Shown here: in pieces, positions 24,501 through 40,400 of the stretch
Numbering within the stretch: the first letter of the stretch is position 1
How the letters are laid out: each line of letters begins with the position of its first letter
Assembly (NCBI GenBank): GCA_008828725.1
Contig: MEHQ01002060.1
Coordinates: 378,717 to 442,716 of the forward strand
DNA from: Saccharina japonica
Taxonomy: Eukaryota > Sar > Phaeophyceae > Laminariales > Laminariaceae
DNA length: 64,000 bases
Direction of reading: 5' to 3'
Program-made: the position numbers and the translations under genes
The notes under the pieces: generated by a model
Told to the model about the DNA's origin: nothing
Databases searched by the model: none
What the model saw: only the letters and a program-made list of their open reading frames with translations

Positions 24501-26623
24501 GCCATGCAGCCACCGTTTCTGTCTCGAGTGCATCACGGGATGCTTCCGGTCCAGCAAGCGGCAGGAGTGCCCTTTGTGTAAGGTGGGAAATTTGCAGCTA
24601 TCAGCGGCTGTCCTAGGAAAAAAAATGCCCTTTGGCACAAAGAGAGCGCGCCAAACGCGTTTTGTTTTTGTTTTTGGCGTTTGGTGGTGATATTTTCCCG
24701 GCCTACGTACGAGTAAAGCGAGCGAAATTCTGAGTGCTATGCCATACCCCCTGCCCCGCGCCGGTCGTAATTTTTTGTTGGGCCGCTTGGAGGTCGTTGC
24801 TATGCTGTCGCCGTACGTATAGTCAGTACCGGTGAGAAAATCGTGGATGTGCGACTTGGATGGGTTGAGCTGAATCGAACGCTGTTGTGAAGCAGTTAAT
24901 AACTACAAAGAGAGCGGGAGGGGAACATGGCCGTTTCATGTAACATGCTTATTTTTTGGGTCCGTGTGATATCACCGCTGACGCTTGCCAAAAGTGTCGT
25001 GCTCGGTTTCATCCAAGAAACCTTCCTTCGTACCGTGATGTGCATGGATTCTTGTACGTTTTTGTTGACTTGAGACTGCGGAGGGGAAAGGTAACGAAGA
25101 AAACGAGACAATTTCACACGCCTAACAGATCATATAGATCATTCCCGCTTGATGATCTAGATCTTTCAGGGCGGATATATCCCTGATCTGTATGATCTGT
25201 ACCACTCTGGGTGTAAATATAAGGACCAATTAGTCTTCATATTAATGTATAAACGGTCCTTATATTTACGCCCAGAGTGGTATGATCTACTGTAGGTCAC
25301 GTTGCTGGGTGGTGGCCTCATAATCCGCATGATCCAGGACGCTCTCCCTGGGTTGAATCTGTACTACTTTACAGATCTTGCACAGCAGTATCTCATAACG
25401 GCAGGTTACGATCTCCTGTAGATGATCTGCGTGTAGACCGTTATCCGTGCGATGTGTGGACGATTTGCAGCAGCATCGCCCACACGAAGCCAGCACGCGT
25501 TGCCGAGTGAGGGGATGGTGCCTTATCCTACTAGCCTACTGCTGACGTACGGGACGATAAGGGCGCGCCTGACGGTTCCCAAGTGAGAGTTCTGTATTTC
25601 ACCCAGAAACTGAGCTCTAGAGAAGAGACATTGAAACAATGCACGCTCAAGCAAACCGATGATTGGTCCGATGAGGCAAGGTATATGCTGAAACATAGAG
25701 TTAAACTTACAGTAGTACCACTATGTCTCCAAATACAACTAACGTTTGTGAACGAATGATTAATCCAAACGGTCCTTGTGTTTCGAGATCAATGGGAGCA
25801 AAACACGAATGGGTTTTCATATGCATTGCGTAGCTTTCTCAGTTGGGAAGCGCTGGTGGTCACAACCATTGCTTAGGCCCTAAAGTACCGCCCCCACCTT
25901 AACATTGCCTCTACGCTACTATGGCATCTACTACGGTAGGAGTTGGACCGCACTCACGCAGCCTGATACCATTCGCACTGCAGCGCGCTGACACAATCAC
26001 ATTCCATACATCAGACCGATCATCTACAGATAGATCACCTGCTGTAGACAATCTATTTTCTATAGTTGTCGTATGATATGGTGTGCAGGATCTGTACAGT
26101 ACAGATCCTAAAGAGGAAACATGTTCTAGATGATGCAGATTGTATATGGCTCTCACTCGGCAGCGTGAGCTGATCTATCCGCCCTGAAATATCTAGATAC
26201 TTCAAGTGGGAGTCGATGATCTATCTGATACAGATCATCATCTGTCCGAGGTGCGCACTATCCGTATACATACATAGACGACTGACAACGCCGCACTTTT
26301 CATTGTTATAGTGGCTATGCTCTAATAAAGTTTAAAGGGTTGCGTAATGATTCATTATTTTCATACCTGGTATATATAACCTACCTGGTAGTTTTCTGGC
26401 CTATTTCCTATTCAAGGTGGAACATGTTTCGCGGCTCTACACGCTTTTTTATATAGACTGGGCATGTATGTCAGTCACACCGCCCTTACTTGATACTGAC
26501 TCAATGACGCGCGTTGCGACTTCTTCCTGGTTGTTTCAGGTGCCGGCGTGGAAGCGAGATCTCAAGCGGGACGTGCCCCTGCAAAATATAATTATCGCGT
26601 ACAGACGGATGACGGCTAGCTGA
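21583..26623 (+). CDS. UBZ-UBZ-RING protein with BARD1/BRCA1-like RING, putative E3 ubiquitin ligase
   Basis: Exons 21583-22302, 23180-23976, 24471-24582 and 26540-26623 (TGA); phases 0, 2, 0 agree; 570 residues. Two CCHC UBZ-type ubiquitin-binding fingers: C234, C237, H249, C254 (split by intron 1) and C417, C420, H432, C437, both with the pattern CPVCG...LCS(K/R)HLDT(E/D)C. A C3HC4 RING follows at C503, C506, C518, H520, C523, C526, C539, C542 (split by introns 2 and 3), then VPAWKRDLKRDVPLQNIIIAY, which resembles the segment after the RING in BARD1 and plant BRCA1/BARD1 proteins. Exon 1 carries two copies of a WDPFAS...AFSRLL motif (107-127 and 157-179) in low-complexity sequence, including an Ala run encoded by GCA repeats. 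The likely role is DNA-damage-linked ubiquitin signalling, by domain analogy with RAD18 and BARD1. No BRCT or SAP domain is seen. The start is the ATG just after an in-frame GTG. Confidence 0.88.
25115..25458 (-). mobile_element. GATCAT-family MITE carrying a nested Stowaway-like MITE
   Basis: Starts CACACGCCTAACAGATCAT, ends CCGTGCGATGTGTG, flanked by GACAATTT (25107-25114) and GACGATTT (25459-25466), an 8-bp duplication with one mismatch. The interior block (CTCATAATCCGCATGATCC, ACAGATCTTGCACAGCAG) matches the other copies. A separate 83-bp hairpin element is inserted at 25200-25282. Located in intron 3 of the UBZ-RING gene. Confidence 0.82.
25200..25282. mobile_element. 83-bp Stowaway-like hairpin MITE nested in another MITE
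   Basis: TACCACTCTGGGTGTAAATA at the left and the complementary TATTTACGCCCAGAGTGGTA at the right, TA at both outer ends. The flanks TGATCTG and TGATCTA belong to the host GATCAT element, so this insertion is younger than the host. Confidence 0.82.
26005..26255 (+). mobile_element. GATCAT-family MITE, copy in UBZ-RING intron 3
   Basis: Left end CATACATCAGACCGATCAT, right end CATCTGTCCGAGGTGCG. The interior contains the family block around CAGTACAGATCCTAAAGAGG and CTCACTCGGCAGCGTGAGC. Flanking 8-mers CACATTCC and CACTATCC agree at six positions. Second copy of this family in the same intron, in the opposite orientation to the copy at 25115. Confidence 0.75.
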
Positions 26624-29600
26624 AGAAACCTGTGCCATCACATGGGACGAGCTTGGCTGAACTTCGCCGAGTCGCTTCTTTGGCGCGTATCTGCAGAGGG
26701 ACTCGTTGCTGCTCATGCTCCGTTTGGTTGGAGTTAAGGCAGAAACTCCTGGCAATACCATGGGATATTAATATTGATGTTTACTTTATAGAAGGCATGA
26801 GCGAGCTCGCTCGTATTGCGAGCTTCCTGGTGGTATAGTTTTTCAAAGCACGGCAACATCCCTCACTACTACCGTGAACACCCCGGTGTTGCAGAGTTCA
26901 GCCGTTTTGGTTGCCGGCGATATGACGCGCCAAGACTGACTGTCGAACACGTACATATGATCGGCAAGTCAAGGAAGGTCACTCTAATCTTCTTGCCAAT
27001 TCGCAGCCCCAAAGTGCACGTAGTTACCGGGTACCAGGTACCGGACCGCGGTATTTTGTAGCGAGGGAAATCTCGCGTTCTAAACGCAGCAGCAGCAGAG
27101 AGCGCACTGGTACGGACAGCTTTGATCTTATTGACGATGTAATAATGCTTAAAATTGCGAGGATGTAAAACTTATGATGCTTGCTTGTGATACAAGACCC
27201 GGCGACGTAAAGCAGTACTTCTTGGTTGGGCGTACGAGTACCACTTTTTCTCGTCGCGCCGTTCATGTTGTTCAAAAGCTGCGGCGCTCCTGTCAGCGTC
27301 ATTTTGTTGTGTTGAAAAATATTTTCGCTAATCCTCACAGCTATTAATCGCTGATTCTTGAGTGATCAATCGCATGATATAACACGGACAGATACTCTGA
27401 AATTTACGGCTGAGTGCGTTGAAAGAAGTTTCACAGCCTCATCTATCTACTGGATGCTTGTATTTTGTGCGGTGGAAAAGGAACCAAGGATCAGCGCAAG
27501 AAGAAAGGAACGCTAAAATACGCGGCCTCATGAAATGGCGGGTGGTACTTTATTTTCTCCCCACTGCCGTATCGTTTGAACGAAAAAATACAACTACAAG
27601 TACTACTTATTACCGTGTACAAAAAACCTGCAGTGCCACCAGGCGTATCGATCGATCGATGCTCGTAGTATGTATGTAATACGCCGTACCAGGTACTTGT
27701 TGGTGTTAGACAATCATCGTGATCGCAATGACCCATACAACATGATGTTTGCATTTTTTTTGGAAAATTGGGCGGAGTCACGCTTGATGATGACACTTCA
27801 GAAACACCACTGTGCCAGGCTGATGACAAATATTTGGCTTCTAGATACATTTTTTACGGAGCTGGTTCAGGCACATCACCCCAAATTTCGTCAGCCACGA
27901 ATGCCGCATGCAATAATAGCACCTCAAATGTCACACATTTGGTATCATACTGACCGCCATGAACAGTGGAAGAGGGTGACATCGTCAGTTTTTTTTTTTT
28001 TTGTTCCATCCCATTTATTATCTTCGCACTTCTGTCTTTCTCCCTCCCTATAGTCGTAACTCAGATCCGGGGTCACAAAGTAGGCTCCTCTCCCTCCTCC
28101 CCCACTACGGTTCTTGCCTTGATTTTTGTCGCGCAGAGGGTTCAGCCTTCCCAACGCTCGAATTTTGCTAACTCACGCTCTCGCGCTTTCCGCTAGTAGT
28201 CAAGGTATTGTTTTGCGAGAAAAAGTCCTATGAGCATGCACTCGGGGGGGGCTCGAACTCACGATCTTGACTCTAACAAGCTTCTTCGTGGTTACCTGCT
28301 AGCCCACCGGGGCGACCGGTTCATTTTAGAACTAACTGGCGCTACCGCCGAAAATAAATGTGGACCGACCAATGAGTGAGGCCTTCAAAGAGGTCAAAAA
28401 TAGTCAGGCGTTTCCGAAGGAATACGTTTTTTTCTTGAACTGCTTTGAGGTGGTCCAAAAAGCATGTTTGTACCAAGTTTCACGCAAATATTCGGAGATC
28501 TGACTGCGTTTGTTTGTTCAATATATCAAGTCACATATAAGGCCAAAAATCGATTCCATGCTGAAACTACTGTAACTGACCTGAGTAATAATTACGAGGC
28601 GATGTCGGAATTTGCACGTTTTACCGCACAAAGGTCTACATTTAATCTTCACGCCGTTTTCATGACATGAACCTTGAACTTTTCACACGACACATATGTC
28701 CCTGCCGAACCGTTGGCAAATGTTTGTTTTTTCGTCGCCGAAAATTCGGGATCCCTTAAAACCCACAATCTCCCAACAAGAATCGAAAACCGAAAATCTG
28801 GCGATAAAACAAAAAACAGAAAATAACGGTAACGGCTCACCTACTGGGGTTCATATATAACATGTGTGCCAAATTTCAGGATCTTTCTCCAAAAAACGGC
28901 GTGGAATTTGGGGTGTATGCTTGAATTGAACCCTGTAAACCAGTACCAAACACAACAACTTAATTTAAGCTATTCACTGGGGAAAACATTGTCACAGCAC
29001 AGGGCCAATCTAACGATTCAGAAGGGCCCAAGGCACGTAGTCAGCTTTTTGTTGTTGCCTCCAAGCATCAGGCAGAATATTTTCAAGAAGCTGCGTACGA
29101 GTCACTTAATAATTGGATGGCAGCGCGCATTGTTCGTGATACATTTTAGCAAGATGTGGACGTTACGCGTATTATTGTTGTAATACGTAGGGCAATTAAT
29201 TACTTGAAGGATGGAGCGGCGTGGCAGCAACGGTAACACTTGAACATATTGCAAATACACTTGTGGAATTACCCTCTCAGTCCTTGGATCGACCGCGCCA
29301 ATTTCTTCGCAAGTAAGTGCTCCACTGAATGAGAAGCAAAAAATCTCGACACAAGTTTGTACACGTGTACTAGGTACATGCAGTATATTTTACGAGGTCC
29401 AAAGGAGTACCACTACTGTCGCCATCATCTTTTCTCTCGTGTCAAACGAAACAGTACGTGATACGATTACTTCCGGGAAATGTGCGTGTCAATACCACCA
29501 CAAACCCTGGGATAAATTAAATGTATGCAAGCGGCTAACAACAGTAATAAATAACTGCCGGCTGCTGCTGAACATGTCACGAGCGAGCTGACGTACGCCA

Positions 29601-30092
29601 AACGGCATACACGTACGTACACGCCGTACACCAGACGATACTGACTGGGTACATAATAACGACAACATTTCAAAGATGGCAGCCAGACTCAAGGCGCACA
29701 TCCAAACCGCTCTTAAAGGAAGAACAGCCACCATGACGGAATACTCTTCCGCATAATAATCCGAACACAAGAGTGTCCCACGTTTTGTTTTACATCATAT
29801 ATATTATTTCACAAGCGTCAGTTCCGCAGAACGTGCAGCAATCGAGCTCAAAAGCCCAAGCAGTGCGACATAACGTGCGTAGACACAACATGCAAGGCAA
29901 AACTACCAACCCTCTTATTAACAACACGCCCCAGCCAAACCCTGCCTACAAGCTTCCCAACGCCCCACCCCTGCCTACCCTTGACCCCAGCGTCAACAAA
30001 ACGGCCGCAAAACCGATCCGTATGTGGCCACCCCAACAACAAAGCCCCCAAAGGAATTAAAAGCAAAAAGCGCCTCAACAAAGAGAAACTTT
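26624..30092. other. Intergenic region between convergent UBZ-RING and polyubiquitin genes
   Basis: No coding segment that I can support on either strand. Short reading frames here lack splice context, family motifs or consistent composition. It holds a tRNA-like segment near 28.3 kb and scattered short palindromic words (TACCAGGTA at 27029-27040 and 27687). It must contain both genes' 3' UTRs and polyadenylation sites, which I cannot place. Confidence 0.6.
28238..28317 (-). pseudogene. tRNA-like segment (decayed tRNA or SINE head)
   Basis: On the minus strand it reads GGTCGCCCCGGTGGGCTAGC and continues to a B-box-like AGTTCGAGCCC about 47 bases after an A-box-like TGGGCTAGCAGG; each box has one mismatch to the pol III consensus. 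A TTTTT run follows about 20 bases downstream. The D arm can pair (GTGG with CCAC), but the acceptor stem does not close and the T stem is poor, so it is not a working tRNA. Confidence 0.4.
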
Positions 30093-33947
<3,855 letters not shown>

Positions 33948-35151
33948 TTAACTACGAGCGTGTAAATATCAAAAGCAACCGCTTCTTATGGCGTATACGA
34001 GGAGAGACGTTGCAGTACGAGTACGTAGCAGACAAGGAAGTACACTATTAATAGACAACAAGCCACAGAATACATTTATGTACGATACATAAAAGGCTCG
34101 TACATGTTTTCGTACTGAACTGGTACAAAAACCGAAACATAACTCTATTTTTAAGTGTTTTGTCCCCACAACGGCACTGATTGCAGTCCTTAAGGGGTCA
34201 AAAGTCAAGATCAACTACACAAAACTCAGCAACAAACCAGCTTCTTCGGGATTATGGCTGAAGGGGAAACTACTTACTACTACGAGTACGAGTATTACGA
34301 ATAATAATGAGACATCATAGTTCTTCACGCCGAGTGCATGTAAGCATGTTGTGGTGTTGACAACGTGTCATGCGAGATACCTTGGGTGGTATACGTTAGT
34401 TCTAAATAAAAACATGAGCCGCCTGCGCGTGGGCGATAGACGGAAGAGGTTGTCTTTCCGGTCGTGCCTCTTGCTCTCGACGGAACCGATACCGGATACA
34501 GCATCACCTCGTACCGTGGGTGTACTGCTGCTACGCTGCTACATAGTGCTGCACTGGTACGATATCATGCGATTGCTTCTGATATAATACCTTCGAACGC
34601 ACATACGTACAACATACCAGGTGTGTTTCGCTCGTTTCTACTGCTGTAGTGGACTGACTTGACTGGCTCATCTCTCGTTCCTAACGGGACGTGTGCAGGG
34701 TGGAGCGAGCCCCTTCAAGTGTACGAAAATTGTCGTCTACGGCAGCAGTACGACGTACACAATTCAGAGTCCTGACTGCTACGAGTACTCGTACCGTGTA
34801 GTACGACTCGTACCGTGTAGTAAACTACCTGGTACTGCAAAGTAAGAAATAACTGATGAAATCGGATGGGAAAAATGTACCGGATGAATTTAGCCGCTGG
34901 TATGTACCGCCGAGCGGGCCAGGCTGCACGCACCCGCCCACAATTACGCACATAATTGAGCGGACGGGCTCTGGCACAATCTGCGCAAAACAAGGCAATC
35001 CTTCACCAAGGGTGCAATATATGCCAAGGGGGAGAGAGAGCGCTGCTTCTCGGGGTATGCGTGGCTACAACAACGAATTGATTTGCCTTCGGATCGGAAT
35101 GATCAAACGCAGAGTTCGACGAAATTGCGCTGCTGGAAAAAACGGGAGGCA

Positions 35152-35231
35152 AACCACTGTCCGGAAATGTAAGGATCGTTTGGGCATAATATCAAGATCC
35201 AAACGGACCTTACATTTCCGGACATGGGTTA
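35152..35231. mobile_element. 80-bp Stowaway-like hairpin MITE, intergenic
   Basis: Arms CCACTGTCCGGAAATGTAAG and CTTACATTTCCGGACATGGG. Slightly shorter and more diverged at the outer ends than the 83-bp copies. Falls inside an otherwise unsupported open reading frame, which argues against that frame being a gene. Confidence 0.72.
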
Positions 35232-36594
35232 TCAAAAGTCTGCTGCAGGCAGAAGAGAGTGTACAGCTGGCTGCAGGAGCAGCCTTCCTGCACGGTAAAA
35301 TACAAAAAAGAAAAAAAAAAAACAGAGATTATCGAATTGTGGCAACACCGCCATCCATGGCCAAGTCGACGGATCAACACATCATGGCAGTGATCAAGCG
35401 ACCAAGGAGTCTCAGGGGCTACATGGTAGGGACGCAGAGCGCGCGAACTGGAGACGCTGGGAAGTTGTGCCCCCCTGATCAGGGGCACAACCTGCTCGGC
35501 CCAACTCGACCTAACTGAATCCTGCAAAACGCCAAAACGGCTGCTGCTCCTGTGTCCGACGTCAGATGTCGAATAAAAAATCAGGGCGGACGGTGAATGC
35601 CGTTGGCTACACATGGTACGCCTACGAGCTAACTCGCCGTAGCATAGGGAGATCGTGCTACGTTCCTGCCGCTTTCGCTTTCGTGAAGCAACAGGTGGTA
35701 GGCTCGGAACTCGTTCTTCGGGTGAAAATCGATAAAGCAGCAGGAGGCATGAAACCAAGAGAAGAATCCAGGAAACGATGCTCAACCGAACCAAAACGAA
35801 CACAAGACAAACTCCGGGCGGGGGCTCACGGCGTCACAACCAACTAACGCGTGGACTCACTTCCATTGTGGACGTGTTGACGTTGGCAGCGGGTGAACCG
35901 TGGACACGCTGGGGACGCTGAAGCTTACTTGGGGAACGCTGAGGGTTTAGGGTTGTTACTGACTGAGAAGAGGTGGGGCCGAAGACGGGGATGGAACTCT
36001 GGGTGGAGGCATTATCGATTCTTCCAGAACAATTGAAGTTCCCCTTGAAGTTTTCTGTTCGAAACGGCGAAGAGGCAGGCCCGAAACACGAAACACGAAC
36101 AAATGAAGAAGTTACGGGCACCGAACGGCAGAATGCTCCGAACAGTCTACCCACTACAACAGCAGCTGCGTGCTGCAGCAAGCTGTGGGTATCCTGCTGT
36201 TGTCTGCGTGTACGCACTGCGCGTGCATGTATGATAGAACGAGCGTGCAGTCGTAGCTTTTGTCCCTCAGTGATGACGTATACATGTCGCGGTGGTGTCG
36301 ATGTCGTGATTGATGCCAATTATGTAACGGCATATCACACACCTTACCAACAGAACAGCAAGTAAGTTCGTCTCGCGCGCCCCGCAGAGCGTGCCTACAA
36401 CAGCAGTACGTACATAGTATAAATAAGTAGTACCAGGGTAGTGCTGGTAATATTCGCGGCGAAAGTTTTGAGATGTTGCCACCGCCGTGAGAGTGCCGAG
36501 CGGCGACTATATACCTCGTCGCCTTCCCCCCGCCCAAATCATATACGTACGTAATAAGTAGACGTAAACAAGATGGAATTGATTGTAAAAAATG

Positions 36595-36867
36595 CACACC
36601 TACAGATAATAATCGATTCCAACATGATCTCGTAGATCTTTCCCGGAGGGCAGACAGTTCCCTGATTTGTATGATCTATCTCATGCTGCCGGGTGGGAGC
36701 CGTATAGTCTACATAGCCCACATAATAGTAGCACATATTTCCCGGGTTGGATCTGTGTACGTATACTCTTTAGATCCTGCACAACCTCTCACAAAGGCGA
36801 AAGTGAGGAACTACTGCTGTTGTTGTTGTAGATTACAGATGATGTATCATGATCTGTCCGAGGTGCG
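36595..36867 (-). mobile_element. GATCAT-family MITE, intergenic copy
   Basis: Starts CACACCTACAGATAATAATC, ends CATGATCTGTCCGAGGTGCG. Target duplication AAAAAATG (36587-36594) and AAAACATG (36868-36875), 7 of 8 bases. The interior block (GCTGCCGGGTGGGAGCCG, TTTCCCGGGTTGGATCTG, GATCCTGCACAACCTCTC) aligns with the copies at 14383 and 60680. Confidence 0.82.
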
Positions 36868-37481
36868 AAAACATGTAACTTACTTGGGCACAATGAAACC
36901 TTTTCTTGCGCCGTCCATGCCTACGAAGAAGAATAGACTATACGAACACTGATAACCCGTGTTGCAGTGAATCAACGCAAAGATCTCGTGTCCGATTTGT
37001 CAGAATCGGATTCGGGCAGTATATATTTCGCGTAAATCCAGCGCGAGACTACGAGTCCGTACTGCACATAATGCGCGTTCTTGAATCATGGTCCATCGAA
37101 AACGTCAGAATTCCATTCAGACTCCTTCCCGGAAAAAATCACGCACAATGCCTTTCCGTAGGCTGAACCCTTCACTTTCATTCATCACATAAACATCACA
37201 TCATAACTCTATATGTCGTCGCGAAGGCTTGTTTGTGTCCGGATAATTTACCAGATGCCCGAAACCCGCCCCATGCTGGTCGGGACGAAGGGAAAAACAC
37301 ATAAATAGCATCCATTGGCTGTGCTAATTCTACAGCCGACGCGCAGCAGAAAAAAAGGGGACTTCAACAACAACAAGCACTCCACCCCCCAGCCCGGCTC
37401 CAATAACACCACACGGTTTGCTACAGCCAAGCCCCATAACCTTTGTCGAAGAAACGGTGTCTTCCGAATCGCGGTCGTGTC

Positions 37482-40400
37482 TTAACCCTGATCTCGCCCC
37501 CAGTTTTGTGAGCCCCTGCCTGCGGAGGCAGGTTGGTGCGGGGGAAGCTGCCTCGCTTGGGGAGGTGGGGTTCGGCCTGAGCTGGTAGCATGCAGGACGA
37601 GATTGTTGATGGGGTGATGCGCGTGGTGAGGGTGCGCCGCCCCCGGTCGAGTGTGGCCTACAAGCGCCGGCTGGGGTAGGGATATCTGCATCCCATGCGG
37701 TTGAGCGTTGTGGGCATTCGAGGTTCGCTGTTGCTGTTGCTGCTGCTGCTGTTGCGTCTGTTTCTGCTGTTGCTGCTGAAGTTGCGTCTGCTTCTGCTTC
37801 TGCTGCTGCTGTTGCTGCTGCTGATGGCCCACACGCACGTTCTTGCTGGTGGATGAAGTTCGTTTGTCTTTCGTCTTCAACGCCCCCACAGGGATGTTGG
37901 AGCTCCCCTGGTGCGGACGGGCGGGGCACGGATCAACGTGTGAGGGGGTTGCACCACGTTTACTCAGGCCTGCATCTCTGGACTGACATCAAACGACACT
38001 TTGTCATGCCATTTTTGCCATGCCATCTCTCTGCACACCCCAACTTCATGTGTTGACAAGCATACTTTCGAAACATTCACTGACGACACCTGTTTGTCGG
38101 TCGATCGTTAGGTGCAGCATGGGGCTCGGATAAAAACGGAATACAGCAGTTCCAGATTCACACACCCATGAAAAAAAAAAGGATTGGCAGCACCGCACGC
38201 GCCGTGCTTCGCTAGTGAGCCAGGCAATGGACCAGGCAATGCACAAAAAAGAACCACGGGCAAAGGTCCCTGTTTCCCACCTTTCCTCCTTTCCTGATTT
38301 CCTTCTTCCGAATTTTCGCCTCGTACTCGTGGCATGAGTGCAGGTTCAACGACACCCTGGAAGCCCAGAATGAAAGCAGACGCAGGGGAGGAGGCAGGAG
38401 ATATCGGTGCTAGTGACCCATGCGCACATCCCACGGAAAATGATGTGCAATACCAGCACTTGACACGGAAAACCGTTAGCGTTCAAATATCGCCCAAAAT
38501 AGAAGTGAACAAGCACAGGCTTGTTGACCAGAGGAAGGAGTTTTGCCGGTTGAAAACGCCACGAGCCCTAATATCATGCGGGAGCATTTCGTTTTTTTAC
38601 GAAAGCAGCGAAGACCACGGTACGGCATGATAAAACACCTCTAAATAGTAGGGTTGCAAAAATACACCTCAAAATGGCAGAACCGCATTACGTAGTGCAC
38701 GTAGCACCTTCGCTACCGCAGGACGTTCGCACAGAGGCGAGCAATACGAAGGACTCACGTCCCTGGTACCGAAGGCAGGGGCTTGACCTTGAAGTAGCGG
38801 TGGTTGAGAGCCTGCTTCGCTGTGAGGCGCTTGTTGGGGTCGAGCGCGAGCAATCCCATCAGTAGGTCCAAGACCACATCACCAAACCTTCGCAGGGCAC
38901 AACAACAGCCAGCGGAACGATACAGCATCAGGGTCGAAACGGCGGGCTCGAGTTGATCCAAGCGTGTTTCAAATATACGGCAGGAGGCGAAAATAACACG
39001 GCGTCAGGGCCGAAACGACGGGCTCGCATTGATCCGGACGTGTTGAGAATTAGGAAGATTACCGCGACATGCACGAGGAGTCTTGTTGACGCACCCGGTC
39101 ATCCCATGAAGCGGGGCAACAGGTGGACGCACTACTGTCCGCGGGCGAAGCTGACAACGCCAACTCACGAGCTGTGCTACGGTACGGGTTGCACTTGGCT
39201 ATAGTATAGCATAGTATAGTATAGTATAGTATCAAATATGTTCCAGGCGTCACTGACGGGGCTCCGCAACAACTGTAACTGAGGAGCTACCCAATAGATT
39301 AACTGTGGATCTGATGCGTATTGCATATTATTATTTGCAAGCCCGTGGGATTGTGTACCGGGCTTAGCTAACATTTTTTTTGTTGCTGGGTGAGAATACA
39401 GCTATATAGATCATCTCAAGTGGCGAATCCAGAAAAAAGGTGCTATCCTTACCATAGCACGCGCCTCACCTCGAAAACCTCTCTCGCAGCTTGGATGGAC
39501 GAGGACTTTCCCTCACAGACTCCCTCCAGTGGTCAAACTCTGGCAGATCTCTGCACCCAGGCCAATTCTGTGGCGTAGGCGTCCCCACAGTATCGAAGAT
39601 CAGGCTCAGCTGGTCGGACTCCGACGATCCCGGAAATAAGGCGGATCTCGTCAACAGCTCGGCCACGATGCATCCGACAGACCACATGTCCACCGGTGGG
39701 CCGTACTATGGGTAGTACGGATCAGGACAAGGTCGGGGGTGAGAGGTGTCAGGGTGTTAGGAGTGCAAGGCTAGCGAACAGACAGGTGACGGCTCGCAAG
39801 GCACGGCCACAAGGGGAACGGGGAAGAGTTGGTATGAACAAAACACGACGTAGCACAGCAAAGCTGACTGGCAACCATTTTGGTCGAGCTCACAGCTCAT
39901 GAATTTTATAAAAAATATCACAAATACTCCAGCTGTACGTCGGCCGCGCGTGTTCTTCATTCTCGGAAAAATCATAAAATTGTCACACATAATATGATTT
40001 GCACCAGCTGACGTTTAACCACTTGTACAAACGCATGGAGTTAAAGAGTACTGTATGGATATATCACAACAGACTGGGAAGGTGGGGATTCCGGCGTCAA
40101 GCATCGAGGCAAGCCTTCCATTAAAACCGGTATCCAATGCGCGTAGGAGTAGTCAGTGTTAGAGGAGCAAAGTTCGCCAAAAAGGTTGCCGGTCAGGTGA
40201 CAAATTAAAAGTTGGCAGGTGTCGACATACCAGGGCGGACTTGAGGAGAAGCTCGGGCGGCCTGTACCAGAGCGTGATGACCTTCGTGGTGTATTTGTCC
40301 TGCATCTCGTACAGGCGTCGAGCCAACCCCCAGTCGGCGACTTTCAGGTGGCTGCGGCCAAAGAGAAAGACATACACAGAAGCTTGACATACAGCAGTGC

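Noticed and set aside
34856..35518. 220-codon plus-strand open frame
   Set aside because: No recognisable domain; it runs through a Stowaway-like hairpin MITE and has no splice or composition support.
35210..36319. Minus-strand open frames of 197 and 161 codons upstream of polyubiquitin
   Set aside because: No family motifs. A non-coding or coding first exon of polyubiquitin could lie here, but nothing in the sequence shows it.
37330..37929. Alternative 199-codon frame through the CDKC tail
   Set aside because: A different frame across CAG repeats. The chosen frame joins exon 8 in phase at 37907 and fits the Gln/Pro/His-rich tails of plant CDKC.
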